In this document: positions 8,323-10,946 of the stretch, one piece after another | Numbering within the stretch: the first letter of the stretch is position 1 | Layout of the letters: every line of letters begins with the position of its first letter | Source: Candidatus Epulonipiscium sp. | Lineage (GTDB): Bacteria; Bacillota_A; Clostridia; Lachnospirales; Cellulosilyticaceae | Direction: 5' to 3' | Length of the DNA stretch: 10,946 nucleotides | Assembly (NCBI GenBank): GCA_012841565.1 | Contig: DUUM01000253.1 | Location: 1-10,946, forward strand | Notes under the pieces: generated by a model | What the model saw: the letters and a program-made list of their open reading frames with translations, nothing else | Told to the model about the DNA's origin: nothing | Database searches by the model: none | Position numbers and translations under genes: made by a program

Positions 8323-8330
8323 CCCCCTTT
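8323..8330 (-). promoter_or_regulatory. Ribosome binding site that decides the qatA start
   Basis: On the minus strand AAAGGGGG lies 7 nt before the ATG at 8315. The upstream in-frame ATG at 8369 has only a weak AGGT before it, which is part of the predicted promoter. This supports initiation at 8315. Confidence 0.7.
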
Positions 8331-8371
8331 TCTAATTTTGCTATCTATTATAGCTACTTTTGACTTCATTA

Positions 8372-8400
8372 ATCATACCTATCTGAAGTATACATTTCAA
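8372..8400 (-). promoter_or_regulatory. Sigma-A type promoter of the qat operon
   Basis: On the minus strand TTGAAA (8400-8395), a 17-bp spacer and TATGAT (8377-8372) each differ by one base from the vegetative consensus, with ideal spacing. Transcription would begin at about 8367-8364, leaving a leader of roughly 50 nt before the ATG at 8315. No second strong promoter was seen between the genes, so all five probably depend on it. The spacer contains GTATAC, a 6-bp palindrome, too short to call an operator. Confidence 0.7.
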
Positions 8401-8966
8401 AGTACCAATAATACTTCTAAACAAACTCTCTATATTTACACTAATTCCATCTTTTCACAATTTACAACTTAATTCTACACAATTCCTCTTCTCATTACCA
8501 GTCCTAATTTCTTTTTCACAAAAAAAGAGGCAATAGTTTAGATACTACCATCCCCTTTCTGGCTTATCACTTTTATTAATGCTCAAATCAAAAAGTGCTT
8601 TACGCCCCCAACATTAGTATCTATAAGGGTTTAACCACAGTTATAACTACATAATGTATGATAATAAATATATTATTTCTTTCCCTTGCCAAAGTTTCAT
8701 TTTTTCTTATACAATCTCTTTTATTTTGCATCTTTCTATATCTGGAACATTTATTGATAAACCATTAAAAAACATCAAACACATTAAAATTATATCTACC
8801 TTTCCTAATGAGTATAACCAAATGAGGGCGAAATCCAGTAACCATATTTGGATTTTTCTTAAGTTTGATTTTACTTTAAACTTCTGTTACTTACATTTTA
8901 TATTTACATAGTCAAAAAAATACAATAGCGCATATGAAATAGATTACATAATTTTAAGATGAAATT
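8401..8966. other. AT-rich divergent intergenic region between qat operon and rep gene
   Basis: No supported gene. An 85-codon frame at 8654-8911 (plus) lacks a ribosome binding site and has a composition expected from AT-rich noncoding DNA. On the minus strand TGTGAAAA followed by AATTAG occurs twice (around 8520-8504 and 8459-8441), a loose direct repeat upstream of the qat promoter. A T-run on the minus strand near 8526-8520, after a weak stem, might end a short minus-strand transcript, but the stem is poor. A TACAAT at 8921-8926 could be a -10 box for the rep gene; no good -35 is correctly spaced. Confidence 0.45.
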
Positions 8967-8996
8967 AAACTTCCTCATAAATTTATTAGGAGGTTT
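8967..8996 (+). promoter_or_regulatory. Palindrome overlapping the rep Shine-Dalgarno sequence
   Basis: A 30-bp dyad centred between 8981 and 8982 pairs 8967-8981 with 8982-8996; 14 of 15 positions can pair in RNA (one G-U, one C/U mismatch). The right arm contains AGGAGG (8988-8993), 8 nt before the ATG at 9002. In RNA the pairing would bury the Shine-Dalgarno sequence. In DNA it could be an operator for autoregulation by the winged-helix Rep protein. The sequence shows the dyad; its role is inferred. Confidence 0.65.
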
Positions 8997-9001
8997 TAAA
9001 A

Positions 9002-10783
9002 ATGAATACAACAAAAATATTTGATAAAGTTCCCAAATTTACTGAAGCTCAATTAAAAAGTCAGGTTAATAAGCAAATTAACTTTCTAAGGGCAGTCTAC
9101 CCATATCTTTCCGAAGATGAATGGACGGATTCTTGTATGGAAATCAGACCTCTAAAACGAGATAAGAATGATAGTACCTTTTTTAGAAGTTTTAACTCTT
9201 ATCATTTAAATGAAAAAGATGAACAATACCTACTTAAGTTTATGGAACATGTTAATGGTAAGGGCGTTTGTCTTTATTACTCTGTATTTACGTTCAATCG
9301 TGACTTTCAAGCCCTACGTGCCGACGGAAAGCCATTTCAAAAGGGCAAAATTAACAAACAAAATGCATTATTTACAAGTGTGTTGGTAATGGATTTCGAT
9401 GGTATTACAGAAGATGAATACCTTGAGTATAAGACCATTTTTAAAAGCTTAGGCATCGAAACATGGGACATTATGAGTGGCCACGGCTATCAATTGATTA
9501 TCTTACTTGACCAAAAGATTTATGATAAAGACATTTTAAGAAAATTTACCGAGTTGCTAATTTCCCGGGGTTTTAAAGCAGACCCAGCCATTACGGATGC
9601 TGCACGCGTTATGAGACTTCCTTATAGCTTCAACTGTAAGGCCTTAGATGCCCAAAGCAGCCTTTTTAAATCTGGCCATGTTATCCCCGTTCAAGTTTTA
9701 GAAGAAACTACGGTGCGTTATAACATCATTGATATTTTCAAAAAGATAGGTAGCTTACCCATAGTCATCGAAGAATCTACCCCTCTTACATCTATAGATT
9801 TAAAAATGATAGATTCTAATTCTCAGCCACTATTGCCGACTACTCTGAAGATTAGGGCACCTAAAAACATCGAAGAAATTCAGGCAATCGATTTAGATAA
9901 CTTAACAACATTATATAGTAAGTTCTTGAATATCGAACAATTGGACGAGCCAATTCAAAAAATGCTTAATGGAACTGTTGATGGTCTAAGAAATCAAGTG
10001 TTGATGTTTTTAGTACCATTTTTAAGAAATACTTTAGGTTTTAACATGCAAATAATACAAGAAATTATGACCCTCTGGGGGGAAAGATGTCATCCATCCT
10101 TACAAAAGGATTTCATTTTTTCAGAAATCAACCGAATTTATGAGTACGGACTAAGAAGTAAGAGCGGAAAATATACAACCGAATTGATGAAGGCCTATGG
10201 TTTTTTTGAGTTAGATAAATATACACGTAAAAATAAAGTGCTACTACCAAATGCCGTTTTCGAGGATTTCTTTCAGATACCCGATGGCGCTATTAGAATA
10301 TACTTGGCACTTCATATGGCTACAATCACAAAGAATATGACGAACTTTACACCAATAGAAATTTCTGATACCTGCGGAATAAGTGCAAGAACTTTCTATA
10401 GGAATATAGATTCCTTAACAAAATTGGGATATATCTGCAAAAAACGTGCTAACAAAAAAGACAATAAAGAGTACACTTATTATATTAATCCCTATTTTAA
10501 TTCTACGAAAGGTTTTGTACTCTTAGAAACGGCAACGATAGAATTGATGTTTGACAGGCTTACAAATGGAGAAATAAAACTGTATTCTTATCTGGCTCAT
10601 ATGACGGGAAGTACAAGAACAACATGTTTTGCAAGTCAGAAATACTTAGCAAAGAAAATTGGTAAAGCTGCCCACAACTCCATAAGTATGATGACAGATA
10701 GTATGCACACCAAGAATTTTATAACTAAAACAACCACTACAAAGCAAAATATTAAGCACACCCAATATGATTTAAATTATTAA
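9002..10783 (+). CDS. Replication initiator with AEP primase-like domain and tandem winged helices
   Basis: A 593-residue protein. The N-terminal part resembles an archaeo-eukaryotic-type primase: VMDFDG with D131/D133 (motif I), SGHGYQ at 159-164 (motif II) and DAARVMRLP with a following NCK (199-213, motif III). Motif II usually has His where Q164 stands here. Residues about 310-385 are helical and resemble a PriCT-type primase C-terminal region. Two similar segments end the protein, 429-499 and 523-593, each starting G-x-I-x-x-Y-x-x-L and containing a helix-turn-helix; they look like tandem winged helices for origin binding. This arrangement fits plasmid-type replication proteins that prime and bind DNA. 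AGGAGG lies 8 nt upstream, within a palindrome, and a terminator follows 9 nt after the stop. The gene diverges from the qat operon. The class call is firm; which replicon family is not known. Confidence 0.78.
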   Translation: MNTTKIFDKVPKFTEAQLKSQVNKQINFLRAVYPYLSEDEWTDSCMEIRPLKRDKNDSTFFRSFNSYHLNEKDEQYLLKFMEHVNGKGVCLYYSVFTFNRDFQALRADGKPFQKGKINKQNALFTSVLVMDFDGITEDEYLEYKTIFKSLGIETWDIMSGHGYQLIILLDQKIYDKDILRKFTELLISRGFKADPAITDAARVMRLPYSFNCKALDAQSSLFKSGHVIPVQVLEETTVRYNIIDIFKKIGSLPIVIEESTPLTSIDLKMIDSNSQPLLPTTLKIRAPKNIEEIQAIDLDNLTTLYSKFLNIEQLDEPIQKMLNGTVDGLRNQVLMFLVPFLRNTLGFNMQIIQEIMTLWGERCHPSLQKDFIFSEINRIYEYGLRSKSGKYTTELMKAYGFFELDKYTRKNKVLLPNAVFEDFFQIPDGAIRIYLALHMATITKNMTNFTPIEISDTCGISARTFYRNIDSLTKLGYICKKRANKKDNKEYTYYINPYFNSTKGFVLLETATIELMFDRLTNGEIKLYSYLAHMTGSTRTTCFASQKYLAKKIGKAAHNSISMMTDSMHTKNFITKTTTTKQNIKHTQYDLNY

Positions 10784-10792
10784 TTATGAATT

Positions 10793-10816
10793 GAGGACTT
10801 TTTAGTCCTCTTTTTT
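10793..10816 (+). terminator. Intrinsic terminator of the rep gene
   Basis: GAGGACT (10793-10799), a TTTT loop and AGTCCTC (10804-10810) form a perfect 7-bp stem followed by six T (10811-10816). It begins 9 nt after the rep stop codon and ends that transcript. Confidence 0.92.
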
Positions 10817-10946
10817 CATTCTATTAGTGACATCTACTGACACCCTACCCTTTTTCATATAACCCTTGTACTGTAAAGGTTTCAATGGTGTTAGGTTTCT
10901 GTAAGCGACAAGTATTGACACTAATAATAATAACAGGAGAGAGGCA
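10817..10946. other. Noncoding window end with small repeats
   Basis: An 8-bp inverted repeat (TATTAGTG 10822-10829, CACTAATA 10919-10926) brackets the segment. TACTGACAC (10835-10843) is nearly repeated as TATTGACAC (10913-10921). AACCCTT (10861-10867) and AAAGGTT (10875-10881) form a small imperfect stem. AGGAGAGAGG at 10935-10944 could be the ribosome binding site of a plus-strand gene starting just outside the window. Short repeats after a rep gene may belong to an origin, but copies are few. Confidence 0.4.

Noticed and set aside
1669..8472. Several plus-strand frames of 60-120 codons opposite the operon
   Set aside because: They lie antisense to, or largely antisense to, well-supported genes, have no ribosome binding sites or known motifs, and are shadows of the minus-strand genes.
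8540..8622. 7-bp inverted repeat AGATACT/AGTATCT
   Set aside because: Short and widely spaced; expected by chance.
29..8643. 10-bp TAACTGTGGT at 31-40 and its inverted copy at 8634-8643, as possible element ends
   Set aside because: Too short, with no matching extension or target duplication; chance is likely in AT-rich DNA.
8654..8911. 85-codon open frame on the plus strand between the divergent genes
   Set aside because: No ribosome binding site, no recognisable domain, and a composition (Phe, Ile, Ser, Tyr, Lys) typical of random AT-rich frames.

Overview
The window is very AT-rich, with short intergenic gaps, strong AGGAGG-type ribosome binding sites and low-GC codon choice (many ATA, AAA and TTA codons). 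This points to a low-GC Firmicute, probably a clostridial relative. A divergently oriented primase-type replication protein with tandem winged-helix domains suggests a plasmid or an integrated plasmid-like element. No tRNA, rRNA, CRISPR array, insertion sequence or transposase was seen.

Layout. Positions 1-565 have no convincing intact gene but hold several short direct and inverted repeats. At 518-631 (minus) lies what looks like the broken start of an HNH-like gene. From 8315 down to 680 on the minus strand runs a five-gene operon. It starts with a KAP-type P-loop ATPase (qatA), a QatB protein with the family's MGTS start, a QueC-like PP-loop enzyme (qatC) and a TatD-like metal-dependent hydrolase (qatD). 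Together these are a complete QatABCD anti-phage system. The fifth gene encodes a 968-residue protein that is not part of the classical Qat set: an N-terminal GTPase-like domain, a long charged helical insert, a nine-cysteine cluster and a C-terminal TOPRIM-like domain. A near-consensus promoter (TTGAAA, 17 bp, TATGAT) sits just upstream of qatA and decides its start codon. Positions 8401-8966 are an AT-rich divergent intergenic region. The replication gene (9002-10783, plus) follows a palindrome that overlaps its own Shine-Dalgarno sequence and ends at a clear intrinsic terminator (10793-10816). The last 130 bases are noncoding, with small repeats and a possible ribosome binding site for a gene outside the window.

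How the genes may work together. In known Qat systems the ATPase, QatB, the QueC-like enzyme and the TatD-like enzyme act jointly against phage. The QueC-like member suggests 7-deazaguanine chemistry, and the N-terminal Met-Gly of QatB is a plausible modification site. The GTPase-TOPRIM protein is cotranscribed by position and combines a nucleotide switch with a nuclease-like domain, much as OLD/Gabija-type proteins pair an ATPase with TOPRIM. It is either an extra effector of this Qat variant or an independent defence gene. This gene is the strongest candidate for undescribed biology here.
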